A stretch of DNA of 64,000 nt from Acidobacteriota bacterium (GCA_023384575.1 JAHDVP010000004.1:105696-169695); one strand, 5' to 3'. Positions 16,937 to 25,916 are shown, numbered from the stretch's first letter. Program-made: numbers and translations. The notes: generated from the sequence alone by a model not told the origin.

Positions 16937-17143
16937 TCAGCCTTCGATCAGGCGGACTTCCCCCGCGCGCGGACCCTTGGCCGACTCCTCCACCGAGAAT
17001 TCGACCCGCTGCCCCTCGCGCAGCAACTCGAAGACCGCGCCTCGCACCGCGCTGCGGTGGAAGAAGTGCTCGATTCCGCCCTCATCGCGGATGAATCCGA
17101 ACCCCTTGTCGATGAGGAGCCGTGCGATGGTTCCCGTGGTCAT
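16937..17143 (-). CDS. cold-shock-domain protein
   Basis: A 68-residue single CSD protein that binds single-stranded nucleic acid. RNP1 is KGFGFIRDEGG and RNP2 is HFFHRSAV. The second half is more acidic and basic than in CspA (VEESAKGPRAGEVRLIEG). A consensus promoter 366 bases upstream predicts a very long untranslated leader, as known for cold-inducible cspA mRNAs. Confidence 0.92.
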   Translation of the reverse strand: MTTGTIARLLIDKGFGFIRDEGGIEHFFHRSAVRGAVFELLREGQRVEFSVEESAKGPRAGEVRLIEG

Positions 17144-17515
17144 ACCCGTATCCCTCCGTGCGACGAAGCCCCCGGGCCGAGCCCCGGAGGCCGCGAGGTC
17201 CGTGCCGTCGGGAGACGGGCCCGGGGAACGAGCGGCCCGTTACTTGGGGAACGAGACGCCGAAGACCGGACGACCGTGACCCGGGCGCGGCCTCGAGCCG
17301 TGCAGCCGGGCGGTACCGCGCCGGACAGGCCCCGGTACGGCACCGACGATGAGCAGTTCCCGACCGACAGAACGTGTGGCTGCTCTCCTGCCTGATCTCG
17401 GACACCTGAACCCGGGCCGCGCCGGCGTCCACGCGCTCGCGCGAGCCGAAGCCAAACGGGCGCGTTTCGTCGTGACGCGACGCAAACGCGGGGGCTCAGG
17501 GCTGAAATCAAGGCC
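17144..17515 (-). other. predicted long 5' leader of the cold-shock gene
   Basis: About 370 bases without a credible gene lie between the cold-shock ORF and its predicted promoter. The stretch is GC-rich with several GC-rich inverted segments, so it could fold into a temperature-responsive leader. No other feature is seen. Confidence 0.45.
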
Positions 17516-17544
17516 AGTGTAGGAGGATCATCCGCCGAAGTCAA
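17516..17544 (-). promoter_or_regulatory. consensus promoter for the cold-shock mRNA
   Basis: The minus strand reads TTGACT, a 17-base spacer and TACACT. The nearest downstream gene on this strand is the cold-shock protein at 17143, which places the start of transcription around 17509. Confidence 0.6.
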
Positions 17545-17558
17545 TCGAAGGGCACAGG

Positions 17559-17777
17559 TTAGCCGCCGGCTGCCACCTGCCAGGTCTCTTCCTCGCCCTC
17601 CTCCTCGTCGTCCCCCCAGTCCTCGTCGTCTTCCTCGTCGTCTTCGTCCCAGCCGCCCTCGTCGACGTCGGGGTCGTCGTAATCGCCGGGTTGCGCCCGC
17701 CGGGCGCAGGGCCGCGAGCCGGCATCGACCGGGGGAATCGCGAACGCTCCGAGCCCCGGAAGCAGCCGCCGCGTCAA
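17559..17777 (-). CDS. small protein with highly acidic tail
   Basis: The predicted 72-residue product has a short N-terminal part containing CARRAQPGDYDDPDVD. About 30 residues of almost pure Asp/Glu broken by tryptophans (GGWDEDDEEDDEDWGDDEEE) follow before the end. The TTG at 17777 is the chosen start; no ATG is available. It begins nine bases after the zinc-ribbon gene on the same strand. No family is recognised. The acidic tail could mimic nucleic acid or bind cations or basic proteins, which is speculation. Confidence 0.5.
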   Translation of the reverse strand: MTRRLLPGLGAFAIPPVDAGSRPCARRAQPGDYDDPDVDEGGWDEDDEEDDEDWGDDEEEGEEETWQVAAGG

Positions 17778-17785
17778 CTCAGGCC

Positions 17786-18004
17786 TCAGGCCGGCGCACC
17801 AGCTGGCTCGGCCGCCGTGTCCTTCGGCGGGGGAGCCGCCGGTTTCGGCGGGGGATAGGTCGTCCAGAAGTGGCGCCCGCACGAGGCGCACACCCAGTAC
17901 TGTTGCGCCGCCCACGGGGCGCCGGGCGCCGGGTCGCGCAGGTCCATGGCGGTGCCGCAGCGCTGGCAGCGGAGGGTGGGAACGTCGGCCGACACAAGCC
18001 GCAT
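17786..18004 (-). CDS. small zinc-ribbon protein
   Basis: About 72 residues from the ATG at 18004. The two CxxC pairs LRCQRCGTAMDL and YWVCASCGRHFW form a zinc ribbon, followed by a proline-rich tail (TTYPPPKPAAPPPKD). The function is unknown. It is probably co-transcribed with the acidic protein immediately downstream, and is divergent from the MobA-like gene, whose start is 45 bases away. Confidence 0.65.
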   Translation of the reverse strand: MRLVSADVPTLRCQRCGTAMDLRDPAPGAPWAAQQYWVCASCGRHFWTTYPPPKPAAPPPKDTAAEPAGAPA

Positions 18005-18036
18005 GGTAGCACGCGGTGCCGGGTGGGCGCAGCGCA

Positions 18037-18042
18037 TAGAAT
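18037..18042 (+). promoter_or_regulatory. -10 box of the MobA-like gene
   Basis: TAGAAT lies six bases before the ATG at 18049, another example of the -10/start-codon spacing expected for a leaderless mRNA. Confidence 0.5.
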
Positions 18043-18048
18043 GCCCCC

Positions 18049-18669
18049 ATGCGAGTCGTGGGCGTGGTCCTGGCCGGTGGGCAGTCGTCGCGCGTCGGGT
18101 TCCCCAAGGCGTTGCTCCCCATTGGGGGCTCGACGTTTCTCGCGTCGATCGTGGCGAACCTCTTCGAGGCGGGCGTGTCCGAGGTGGTGGTCGTCACCGG
18201 CGCGCACGACGCCGAGATCCGCTCGGCCCACGCGGGGCGCTGGCCTCGCCCGCTCTCGTGGGTGCTGAACGCGGACCACGAGCGGGGGCAGCTCGCGTCG
18301 CTCAAGTGCGCGCTCGCCGCGATCGCGCCAGAGCCCGACGCGGTGCTCGTGACCCTTGTCGACCAGCCGCTCGTGCGCGCCGACACCATGGCGGCGATCG
18401 TGGAACGCCACCGGGCATCGGGCGCGCCCGTCGTCCGCCCGGTCCACGACGGGCGGCACGGGCACCCGGTGCTCTTCGGGCGGGCGACCTTCGCGTCGCT
18501 CCGCGCCACGCCGGACGCGAGCGGCGCGCGCGCGGTCGTGCACGGCCTTGGCGAGGCCGTTGCCGACGTCGAGGTCGTCGACGCCGGCGTGACCGAGGAC
18601 GTCGACACCATCCGCGACTACGAGCGGCTGGTGGGGCCCTTGCCGGCCGCGCTGGCCGATCGCGTGTGA
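18049..18669 (+). CDS. MobA/MocA-like nucleotidyltransferase
   Basis: NTP_transf_3 family, 206 residues. The signature VVLAGGQSSRVGFPKALLPI at the N-terminus binds the nucleotide. DAVLVTLVDQPLV near residue 105 carries the metal-binding Asp typical of MocA/MobA enzymes, and GRHGHPVLFGR near residue 142 matches molybdenum cofactor cytidylyltransferases. It probably attaches CMP to molybdopterin, consistent with moaD and moaE elsewhere in the window. Other sugar or cofactor nucleotidyltransferases share these motifs, so the substrate is inferred. Confidence 0.82.
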   Translation: MRVVGVVLAGGQSSRVGFPKALLPIGGSTFLASIVANLFEAGVSEVVVVTGAHDAEIRSAHAGRWPRPLSWVLNADHERGQLASLKCALAAIAPEPDAVLVTLVDQPLVRADTMAAIVERHRASGAPVVRPVHDGRHGHPVLFGRATFASLRATPDASGARAVVHGLGEAVADVEVVDAGVTEDVDTIRDYERLVGPLPAALADRV

Positions 18670-18724
18670 GTTGCCGTTCGGGGTCGACGGCTCGTCGGCC
18701 TGGCGAACATCGGAAGGGGACATC

Positions 18725-20992
18725 GTGAGACGGAGTCTGACCTCGGCGACCGTGTCGGTGGGAGTCGTGCTGACGTGTGCCGTGCTCGGCGCGCAATTCG
18801 ACGAGCGCGGCCGCGCCCTCGACGAGCAGATCGACCGCATTTTCGAGGCCCGCGAGTACGACGTCCCGCGATTCGGTCCGGCACGCTGGATCCCCGACGG
18901 CTCCGCGTACACGACCGTCGAACCATCATCCGGCAGTCCTGGGCAGCAGGACCTCGTCCGCTACGAGGCGACGACCGGTGAGCGATCGGTCGTCGTGTCG
19001 GGCGGGCGATTGGTGCCGACCGGGGCAGACGAGGCACTGACGATTGCCGACTACGCCTGGTCGGGCGACGGCCGCCGGCTGCTCGTCTTCACGAACACGG
19101 TGCGCGTGTGGCGCGCCCACACCCGCGGCGACTACTGGGTCCTCGACCTCGAGAGCGGCCGACTCGCGAGACTCGGTGGCGACGGCCCGACGTCGTCGCT
19201 GATGTTCGCGAAGTTCTCGCCCGACGGCGCGCGCGTGGCGTGGGTCCGTGCCAACGACATCTACGTGGAGCACGTCGACACGGCGGCCATGACCCGCCTC
19301 ACGCTCGACGGGTCCGAGACGACGATCAACGGGACCTCCGACTGGGTGTACGAGGAGGAACTGGGCGTGCGCGACGGGTTCCGCTGGAGCCCCGACGGCA
19401 CCCACATCGCCTTCTGGCAGTTCGACTCGACGGGCGTTGGCCTCTTCCCGCTCGTCAACACCACCGACACGCTCTACCCGGTCGTCACGTGGATTCGGTA
19501 TCCGAAGGTCGGCACGACGAACTCCGCGGTGCGCATCGGGGTCGTCGACGTCGGGAGCCGTGAGACGCGCTGGATGCGGACGCCTGGCGATCCCCGGGAC
19601 ACGTATCTCGCGCGCATGGACTGGCTGGACGACTCGACGCTGGCGATCCAGCAGTTGAACCGGCTGCAGAACCGGAACGACCTGCTGCTGGCCGATCGGC
19701 GGACCGGCGACGTGCGCCGGGTCTTTCGCGACGAGTCGGCGACCTGGGTCGACGTGGTCGACGAGGTCCGGTGGGTCGATGGAGCGCAGTCGTTCCTCTG
19801 GGTGAGCGAGCGTGACGGCTGGCGGCATGTGTACCGCGTGCCCCGGGAAGGCGGCGAGGCCACGCTCGTGACGAGGTTCGAGGCCGACATCACCGGGATT
19901 GCCGGGGTCGACGAGGCCGGCGGGTGGGTCTACGTGATGGCTTCGCCCGTCAGCGCGACCGAGCGCTACCTGTATCGGGCACGGCTCGACGGGCGCGGTG
20001 TTCCCGAGCGTGTGACGCCCGACGCGGTCGGCACGCACGCCTACGACGTGGCGCCCGGCGGTCGTCTGGCGTTCCACACCTCTTCGCGGTTCGACCGTCC
20101 GCCGACGACAGGCGTCGTCGACCTGCCGAGTCACCAGGCGATGAGAACGCTCACCGACACCCGTGCGCTCGAGGCGAAGCTCGCGAGCCTCCTGACGCCG
20201 CCCGTCGAGTTCTTCCGGATCGGCGTGGGCGATGGCGTCGAGCTCGACGGGTGGATGCTGAAGCCATCCCACTTCGACCCGTCGCTGCGGTACCCGGTGA
20301 TCGTCCACGTGTACGGCGAGCCCGCGGGCCAGACGGTGCTCGACCGCTGGGGCGGTGGACGCGCGCTGTTCCATCGCGCGCTGGCCGAGGCCGGCTACGT
20401 CGTGTTGAGCGTCGACAACCGCGGCACCCCGGCCCCCAGGGGAGCGGCGTGGCGGAAGATCGTGTACGGCACGGTGGGCGACCTGTCCTCGCGTGAGCAG
20501 GACGCGGCGATTCGCGCGCTGGTGCTGCGGCACCCGTTCCTCGACGGCGAACGGGTGGGCATCTGGGGATGGAGCGGCGGCGGGTCGAACACCCTCAACG
20601 CGATGTTCCGGTTTCCCTCGACGTACCATGTCGGGGTCTCTGTCGCCCCGGTGCCCGACCAGACGCTCTACGACACAATCTACCAGGAGCGCTACATGGG
20701 GCTGCCGCGCGACAACGCCGAGGGGTATCGCATCGGCTCACCCATCCACTTCGCCGACGGGCTGGCCGGCAGACTGCTGCTCGTTCACGGCTCGGGCGAC
20801 GACAACGTGCATTACCAGGGCACCGAGCGGCTGATGAACCGGCTCGTCGAGCTCGGAAAGCCCTTCGACCTGATGGTCTACCCGAATCGGACGCACGCCA
20901 TCGCGGAGGGCCCGGGCACGACCAAGGACGTGTATCGCCGCATCGGCCGGTATTTCCTGGATCACCTGCCGCCGGGCGGGCGGCCTCGATGA
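18725..20992 (+). CDS. secreted dipeptidyl-peptidase IV (S9B)
   Basis: A signal peptide (about 23 residues) precedes a DPP-IV N-terminal beta-propeller and a C-terminal hydrolase, 755 residues in total. The substrate N-terminus-binding glutamates appear in DWVYEEELGVRDGFRWS near residue 210. The catalytic Ser is in GIWGWSGGGSNTL (~617); the usual Tyr after Ser is Gly here. The Asp is in HGSGDDNVHYQG (~692) and the His in PNRTHAIAEG (~724). It removes Xaa-Pro dipeptides outside the cytoplasm. The GTG start follows GGAAGGGGA. Its stop overlaps the BtpA-like start as ATGA. Confidence 0.9.
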   Translation: MRRSLTSATVSVGVVLTCAVLGAQFDERGRALDEQIDRIFEAREYDVPRFGPARWIPDGSAYTTVEPSSGSPGQQDLVRYEATTGERSVVVSGGRLVPTGADEALTIADYAWSGDGRRLLVFTNTVRVWRAHTRGDYWVLDLESGRLARLGGDGPTSSLMFAKFSPDGARVAWVRANDIYVEHVDTAAMTRLTLDGSETTINGTSDWVYEEELGVRDGFRWSPDGTHIAFWQFDSTGVGLFPLVNTTDTLYPVVTWIRYPKVGTTNSAVRIGVVDVGSRETRWMRTPGDPRDTYLARMDWLDDSTLAIQQLNRLQNRNDLLLADRRTGDVRRVFRDESATWVDVVDEVRWVDGAQSFLWVSERDGWRHVYRVPREGGEATLVTRFEADITGIAGVDEAGGWVYVMASPVSATERYLYRARLDGRGVPERVTPDAVGTHAYDVAPGGRLAFHTSSRFDRPPTTGVVDLPSHQAMRTLTDTRALEAKLASLLTPPVEFFRIGVGDGVELDGWMLKPSHFDPSLRYPVIVHVYGEPAGQTVLDRWGGGRALFHRALAEAGYVVLSVDNRGTPAPRGAAWRKIVYGTVGDLSSREQDAAIRALVLRHPFLDGERVGIWGWSGGGSNTLNAMFRFPSTYHVGVSVAPVPDQTLYDTIYQERYMGLPRDNAEGYRIGSPIHFADGLAGRLLLVHGSGDDNVHYQGTERLMNRLVELGKPFDLMVYPNRTHAIAEGPGTTKDVYRRIGRYFLDHLPPGGRPR

Positions 20993-21810
20993 GCGCGTCC
21001 GATCGCGTTTCGACGTTCCAGACCAGACTGGGCGCGCCCCGCGCCCTCATCGGCATGCTGCACGTCGGTGCGCTGCCCGGCACGCCCGCGGCGTGCGATC
21101 CGCTCGATCGGATCGTCGACCGCGCGGTGGCCGAGGCCTGCGTGTATCGCGACGCCGGGTTCACGGCGCTGGCGATCGAGAACATGCACGACCGGCCGTA
21201 CCTCAAGGGGCACGTGGGCCCAGAGGTCACGGCCGCCATGACCGCCGTTGGCCGCGAGGTGAAGCGCGCCGTCGCGCTGCCCCTCGGCGTGCAGGTGCTC
21301 GCCGGTGCCAACCGCGAGGCGCTGGCGGTCGCGCTCGCGTGCGGGGCCGACTTCGTGCGCGTCGAGGGTTACGTCTTCGCTCACGTCGCCGACGAAGGGA
21401 TCATCGAGGCGTCGGCTGGCGACCTGTTGCGCTACCGCCGGGCGATCGGCGCCGAGCACGTGCTCGTGTTCGCCGACGTCAAGAAGAAGCACGGCGCGCA
21501 CGCGCTCACCGCGGACGTCTCGATTGCCGAAACTGCCCGGGCGGCCGAGTTCTTTCTCGCCGACGGCGTGATCGTGACCGGGTCGGCGACAGGCCGCGCG
21601 GCCTCGCCCGACGAGGTGCGCGATGTCGCAGGCGCCGTCGACATCCCCGTGCTCGTAGGTTCGGGCGTCACGGCCGAGAATCTCGCCGACTACGCGGCTG
21701 CGCATGGGGTGATCGTCGGCTCCTCCGTCAAAGAGGACGGCCGATGGGACCGCCCGCTCGACCCCGGGGCCGTCCGCGCGGTGGCGGCGGCGTGGGCCGC
21801 GCTTCGCTGA
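20989..21810 (+). CDS. BtpA/SgcQ-family TIM-barrel protein
   Basis: The 273-residue product matches the BtpA family: IGMLHVGALPGTP near residue 20, AIENMHDRPYLKG near residue 63, VQVLAGANREALAVA, the VFADVKKKHGAHAL stretch and VGSGVTAENLADYAAAHGVIVGSSVKEDGRWD near the C-terminus. The family is a TIM barrel whose founding member affects photosystem I in cyanobacteria. The biochemical role is unsettled, but SgcQ relatives sit in sugar or nucleoside operons. Here it directly precedes pseudouridine breakdown genes (6-base gap), which suggests a step in that pathway. Confidence 0.82.
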   Translation: MSASDRVSTFQTRLGAPRALIGMLHVGALPGTPAACDPLDRIVDRAVAEACVYRDAGFTALAIENMHDRPYLKGHVGPEVTAAMTAVGREVKRAVALPLGVQVLAGANREALAVALACGADFVRVEGYVFAHVADEGIIEASAGDLLRYRRAIGAEHVLVFADVKKKHGAHALTADVSIAETARAAEFFLADGVIVTGSATGRAASPDEVRDVAGAVDIPVLVGSGVTAENLADYAAAHGVIVGSSVKEDGRWDRPLDPGAVRAVAAAWAALR

Positions 21811-21816
21811 CCGGTC

Positions 21817-22731
21817 ATGGGTCCCGATCTCGTCGTTCTCGGCAACCTGCTCGTCGACGACCTCGTCTTCGCCGACGGGCGGACGCGCATGGCGCAGCCG
21901 GGCGGCGCAGTGCTGTACGCGGCGGTGGCGGCACGGGCGTGCGGTACGAGCGTCGGCTGCGTGAGCCTCCTGGGAGATGATTACCCCTCGACCCCGATCG
22001 ATCGGCTGCGACGCCTGGGTGTCGACCTCGCTGGCGTCCATCCCCTCGGACGGCCAGGGGTGCGCACGTGGCTGCTCTACGAGGATCAGGTGCGCCGCCT
22101 GATCCATCGGCTCGGGTGTCCCACGCACGAGCAGGTCTCGCCCGACGCCCGCCACGTCCCGGAGGCGTGGTGGGCCGCGCGCGCGTTCCACCTCTCGCCG
22201 ATGGCGTTCGCACCGCAGCGGGCGCTGCTTCAGGCGCTGGCGGGGCGTGCCAGCGGGTTCGTGTCGGTCGACCCGCACCTGCCGGTTACCGAGGACACCA
22301 TCGACGACTGGCGCGATGCGCTGGCTCAGGCCGACGCCTTCTTCGTGAGCGAGCACGAGGTGAGGCTGGACGAGGGCGCCGCCGACCCGCGGGCCGTGTT
22401 GCCACGCCTGGCGAGCGGCCGCCTGCGGTTCGTGCTGCTCAAGCAGGGCGAGCGGGGCGGCCTCCTGTACGACGCGCACGAGCGTCGATCGCACGCGTGG
22501 ACAGCCCCGCCGTGCGCGACGGTCGATCCGACCGGCGCCGGCGACGCCTTCGCCATGGGGTTCGTCTCCGCGCATCTCGAGGGCCTGCCCGTCGAGGCCT
22601 GCCTGCAGCGCGCGGCCGTCGTCGCCGCCGTTGCCGTCGAGGGCTGGGGGGCGGCGGCGCTCTTCGACCTCACCCCGTCGGCGATGGAGGCGCGCCGCCG
22701 GCAATGGATCGGCGAGGAGGCCCGCTCGTGA
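21817..22731 (+). CDS. psuK: PfkB-family kinase, probable pseudouridine kinase
   Basis: Ribokinase-fold sugar/nucleoside kinase, 304 residues. The anion-hole and catalytic base motif DPTGAGDAFAMGFVSA is near residue 232, and the N-terminal strand carries GNLLVDDLVFADGR and GGAVLYAAVAA for substrate binding. The linkage to pseudouridine-5'-phosphate glycosidase, with a 4-base GTGA overlap, makes pseudouridine the likely substrate. The protein is somewhat divergent from E. coli PsuK, so adenosine or another nucleoside cannot be excluded. Confidence 0.8.
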   Translation: MGPDLVVLGNLLVDDLVFADGRTRMAQPGGAVLYAAVAARACGTSVGCVSLLGDDYPSTPIDRLRRLGVDLAGVHPLGRPGVRTWLLYEDQVRRLIHRLGCPTHEQVSPDARHVPEAWWAARAFHLSPMAFAPQRALLQALAGRASGFVSVDPHLPVTEDTIDDWRDALAQADAFFVSEHEVRLDEGAADPRAVLPRLASGRLRFVLLKQGERGGLLYDAHERRSHAWTAPPCATVDPTGAGDAFAMGFVSAHLEGLPVEACLQRAAVVAAVAVEGWGAAALFDLTPSAMEARRRQWIGEEARS

Positions 22732-23630
22732 CCTCGCACCTCGTCGTGGCCGAGCCCGTCGCCCGCGCGCTGGCGGGCGGCGAGCCCGTCGTTGCCCTCG
22801 AGACGACGCTCGTGACGCACGGGTTGCCGCACCCGCAGGGCGTGGAGGTCGCGCTGGCGCTCGAGGAGGCCGTGCGGCGGGGCGGGGCAGTGCCGGCGAC
22901 CATTGGCATCCTGGATGGCGCCATCCGCGTGGGCCTCACACCGGACGAGTTGACGCGCCTGGCGACCACCCCGGGCGTCGCGAAGCTCAATCCGGGCAAT
23001 CTGGCCGCGGGCCTCGCGTCGGGAGCTCCCGGCTCGACGACCGTCGCCGCGACGATCATCGCGGCTCACGCGGCGGGGATCGGCGTGATGGCGACGGGCG
23101 GGATCGGTGGCGTGCACCGCGGCGAGGGTGGCGATGTCTCGGCCGACCTCGTGGCCCTGTCGCGCGTGCCGGTGGCCGTGGTGTGCGCGGGCGCGAAGGC
23201 GATTCTCGATCTGCCGCGCACCGTCGAGATGCTCGAGACGCTCGGCGTGCCCGTGTTCGGGTTCGGCACGAGCGAGTTTCCCGCCTTCTACCGGCGGTCG
23301 AGCGGCCTGCCCGTCGACGCGATGTTCGAGGACCTCCCCGCGCTCGCGCGCGCGGTGCGTGCCCACTTCGACCTGGCGTTCGGCACCGGCGTCGTCGTGG
23401 CCAATCCGATTCCCGAAGCGGACGAGTTGGCGGCGGAGCTGTACGAGACCGCGCTGGCCACGGCGCTGTCGGAGGCCGACGCGCGCGGCATTCGTGGGCG
23501 GGCCGTGACGCCGTTTCTGCTCGAGCGGATCCGCGTGCTGACTGGCGGATCGAGCGTGCGGGCCAACGTCGCGTTGTTGCGTCACAACGCGAGCGTCGCC
23601 GCCGCGCTGTGTCGTGGGGTCAGGTCTTGA
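22728..23630 (+). CDS. psuG: pseudouridine-5'-phosphate glycosidase
   Basis: Cleaves the C-C bond of pseudouridine 5'-phosphate to uracil and ribose 5-phosphate. The 300-residue protein shows the family blocks VVALETTLVTHGLPHPQG near residue 21, GVAKLNPGNLA near residue 84, GIGVMATGGIGGVHRG near residue 116, and VCAGAKAILDLPRTVEMLET near residue 151, which contains the Lys used in Schiff-base-type catalysis. The GTG start overlaps the kinase stop. The final residues RGVRS and the stop are encoded by the left arm of palindrome copy C. Confidence 0.93.
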   Translation: MTSHLVVAEPVARALAGGEPVVALETTLVTHGLPHPQGVEVALALEEAVRRGGAVPATIGILDGAIRVGLTPDELTRLATTPGVAKLNPGNLAAGLASGAPGSTTVAATIIAAHAAGIGVMATGGIGGVHRGEGGDVSADLVALSRVPVAVVCAGAKAILDLPRTVEMLETLGVPVFGFGTSEFPAFYRRSSGLPVDAMFEDLPALARAVRAHFDLAFGTGVVVANPIPEADELAAELYETALATALSEADARGIRGRAVTPFLLERIRVLTGGSSVRANVALLRHNASVAAALCRGVRS

Positions 23631-23658
23631 AGTGCGGCGTGTTTCACGACCTGACGCC
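23616..23658. repeat. 43-bp palindromic repeat, copy C
   Basis: Arms GGGGTCAGGTCTTGAAG and CACGACCTGACGCC; one base of the outer right arm is changed. The left arm supplies the end of psuG. Confidence 0.88.
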
Positions 23659-23858
23659 ACCGCGACGCGGCCTGTGAGCGGCACGAACCGACGCTGCCGC
23701 GACCTGGCGGCGCCCCGTGTGGAGACTGATCTTGCGCGAGCGGGTGCTCACGAGCCGGGTCGTCATCTGGCGCACCCGAACTCTACGTCGGACGCGTCAT
23801 CCCACGGGCGCGCCGACGCGTTCGGACCCGCCAGTCGAGCAGGGGTATAGTGGTGCGG

Positions 23859-24851
23859 GTGATGGATGCGCGAAGACCACTCCTTGCCTTCGCGACGGCC
23901 CTCGTCGTGCTCTTCGTCGTCGCGCCGCCCATCCTGCCATCTGGCGCTCCGCCCGGAGCACAAGCTGTCGCCGAGTCGCCCCGACTCGGTGCCGACGTCG
24001 CCAGCCTGACCGCCGCACTTGCCGACTACATCGACCAGTTCAACCTCGTGACGTCAGCGGTGGTCGCCGAGGAGCGCTACGTGCAACTGCGGCACACGTG
24101 GCGGGGCAACGCAACGGGGCCGGACGCCGAGCCCGAACTCGAGTGGCGCGAGGGCACCAGCGGTTCGAAGGCGGCGCACGTCATCGCGCGGATCCAGTTG
24201 CTCTCGGACATGCTGTTCGTGCAGGTGAAGGAGGGCGACTGGATGGACTACCGCGACGTGGCGGAGGTGAACGGCAGACCAGTGAGAGACCGCAGCCGGC
24301 GCGTGCTCGATCTGTTCCTGTCCGGAACGCCCGATGCCCTGAAGCAGGCGCGTCGGATCGCCGACGAGAGCGCCCGCCACAACCTGGCCGGCCTCCACCG
24401 CACGCTCAACCTGCCGAACACGGCGCTGTTTCTCCTGCGCCGCGCTGAACAGCCGCGGTACTCCTTCAAGTGTGCGAAGGACGAGACGCTCGACGAAGGC
24501 GAGGCCCGGGTGCTCGAGTACCGGGAGCGGACCCGGCCCACTATCCTCCGCACGACCGGCGGCGCGGACATCCCCATCTACGGGCGCGTGTGGATCGACG
24601 CGCAGGACCGGAAGGTGCTGCGCACGGAGCTGCGCTTCGAGCGCAGCGTTACGGGTGGGAGGTCGCTGATTCGCGTCGATTACCGTCCGTTGGAGGGCCA
24701 CAGCGTGCTGGTGCCCGCGCAAATGTGGGAGTGGCACGAGGATGGCCCGCGCGACGGCGATCTGTTCCAGCGCACGGGGTACTACATGCAGGGGCTCGCT
24801 ACCTACTCCGGGCACAAGCGGTTCACCGTCACGACGCAGATCGTCAAGTAG
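23859..24851 (+). CDS. secreted protein of unknown function
   Basis: I do not recognise this family. The ~330-residue product begins with a hydrophobic leader (LLAFATALVVLFVVAPPI) and is then soluble, with VVAEERYVQLRHTW, a stretch on WMDYRDVAEVNGRPVRDRS, and a beta-rich C-terminal half (IPIYGRVWIDAQDRKVLRT, YRPLEGHSVLVPAQMWEWH). The layout is like other acidobacterial exported proteins of about 300 residues. A TATAGT box lies seven bases before the GTG at 23859; an ATG follows immediately at 23862. No partner gene is adjacent; the upstream palindrome separates it from psuG. Confidence 0.7.
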   Translation: MMDARRPLLAFATALVVLFVVAPPILPSGAPPGAQAVAESPRLGADVASLTAALADYIDQFNLVTSAVVAEERYVQLRHTWRGNATGPDAEPELEWREGTSGSKAAHVIARIQLLSDMLFVQVKEGDWMDYRDVAEVNGRPVRDRSRRVLDLFLSGTPDALKQARRIADESARHNLAGLHRTLNLPNTALFLLRRAEQPRYSFKCAKDETLDEGEARVLEYRERTRPTILRTTGGADIPIYGRVWIDAQDRKVLRTELRFERSVTGGRSLIRVDYRPLEGHSVLVPAQMWEWHEDGPRDGDLFQRTGYYMQGLATYSGHKRFTVTTQIVK

Positions 24852-24956
24852 GCTGGCCACGCGAACAGGGCGGCCAACGTTCTCCGGATCCTGTTGATGT
24901 TACCCGCCGCAGAGTTCATCGTGTGGGCCGGATGGCGAGTCGTTGGGGGCGACGCT

Positions 24957-24999
24957 GGGGTCAGGTCATGACGTGTGGCGCTATTCACGACCTGACCCC
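24957..24999. repeat. 43-bp palindromic repeat, copy D
   Basis: Arms GGGGTCAGGTCATGA and TCACGACCTGACCCC around GTGTGGCG. It lies between the convergent secreted protein and the prepilin gene, eight bases from the latter's stop. Neither gene reads into it, but both arms still contain the in-frame TGA seen in the other copies. Confidence 0.9.
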
Positions 25000-25007
25000 A
25001 CGGTCGT

Positions 25008-25487
25008 TCACTGCGGCCCGCGTGGCCCGCAGACCTGCGCGCGCTGGAGGTGCTGATCGAGCTTCTGCACGGCCGGCAACAGCTCGAAGGTCAGCGGCCC
25101 CCTGATGTTCTCCAGCAGTCGTCTCTGGACGGCCGGGAGGCGGTTGTTGGCGAGGGCCCCGTCGATGAACTCGCGGACCTTCTGGAACGTCTCGTCCGCC
25201 TGACAGAACGGACCGAGGGCCTGGAAATTGATTGGCCCGAACTCGTCCTCGACGTCACCCACGTCCAGGATGAAGCGCCGGGCGACGGCTTCCGACTCGT
25301 CGGCCACGCCCTGGACGAAACGTGCGAACTCGGCGAGGTGGGGGTGCTGCTCGGCGCGGGCGGCCGCATCGCGGACCTTCTGGACCGCGGGCAGCAGGAG
25401 CCCGATCAGGATCGCGATGATCGCGATGACCACCAGCAGCTCGATGAGGGTGAAACCCGAACGGTCTCGCAGGACGCTGGCTCTCAT
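25008..25487 (-). CDS. type IV/type II pseudopilin-like prepilin
   Basis: A 159-residue protein with a class III prepilin signal: basic [11 protein letters not shown], cleavage before F, then the hydrophobic helix [17 protein letters not shown] with Glu at +5, continuing [21 protein letters not shown]. The C-terminal domain is helical and lacks the H-X9-DG motif of the large planctomycete DUF1559 proteins. It may be a minor pilin or pseudopilin, or an isolated surface protein. The ATG at 25487 follows a strong GAGGAGG; the longer upstream frame was rejected. No pilus assembly genes are nearby. Confidence 0.82.
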   Translation of the reverse strand: MRASVLRDRSGFTLIELLVVIAIIAILIGLLLPAVQKVRDAAARAEQHPHLAEFARFVQGVADESEAVARRFILDVGDVEDEFGPINFQALGPFCQADETFQKVREFIDGALANNRLPAVQRRLLENIRGPLTFELLPAVQKLDQHLQRAQVCGPRGPQ

Positions 25488-25916
25488 GGGGCCTCCTCGT
25501 GACGGGTGAACGCGGAGCCAGGACGACGCCGAAGCGGACGAGAGGTATCGGGCGCGCGAACGCGACATTCACGACCAGCGCCGACCGGCACAGCCCGCCG
25601 TGGCCGTGGCCACCCGGCCGGTGACATGGCCGGTCGGATGCGTCGGCCTGAGAGCGTCGCACGCCCGATCCAGGTGCGAGCGGACGAGCCGGCCGAGAAG
25701 GGGTCCGGAAGGGGTGATGATGCCCCTGCGGCCGGGCACTGTCAACGACTTCTTCCGAAGGCTCCGGCCGTGAACGAGGTCGTCCCTGCGGCGGCCGCGC
25801 TCCAGGCAGTCTGCCCGGCCGAGGGGTGCTCGACGAGCGACCGGCTGCAGCTCGAGCGGTGAGGGGCGAGGTGGTTGCTCGTGCCCTCCAGCGAGGGGCG
25901 ACACGTGGGCCCGTGG
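25488..25916. other. gene-free stretch before tRNA-Ala
   Basis: About 430 bases with only short overlapping frames of shadow-type composition. It should contain the prepilin promoter (minus strand) and the tRNA promoter (plus strand); no other element is seen. Confidence 0.5.
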
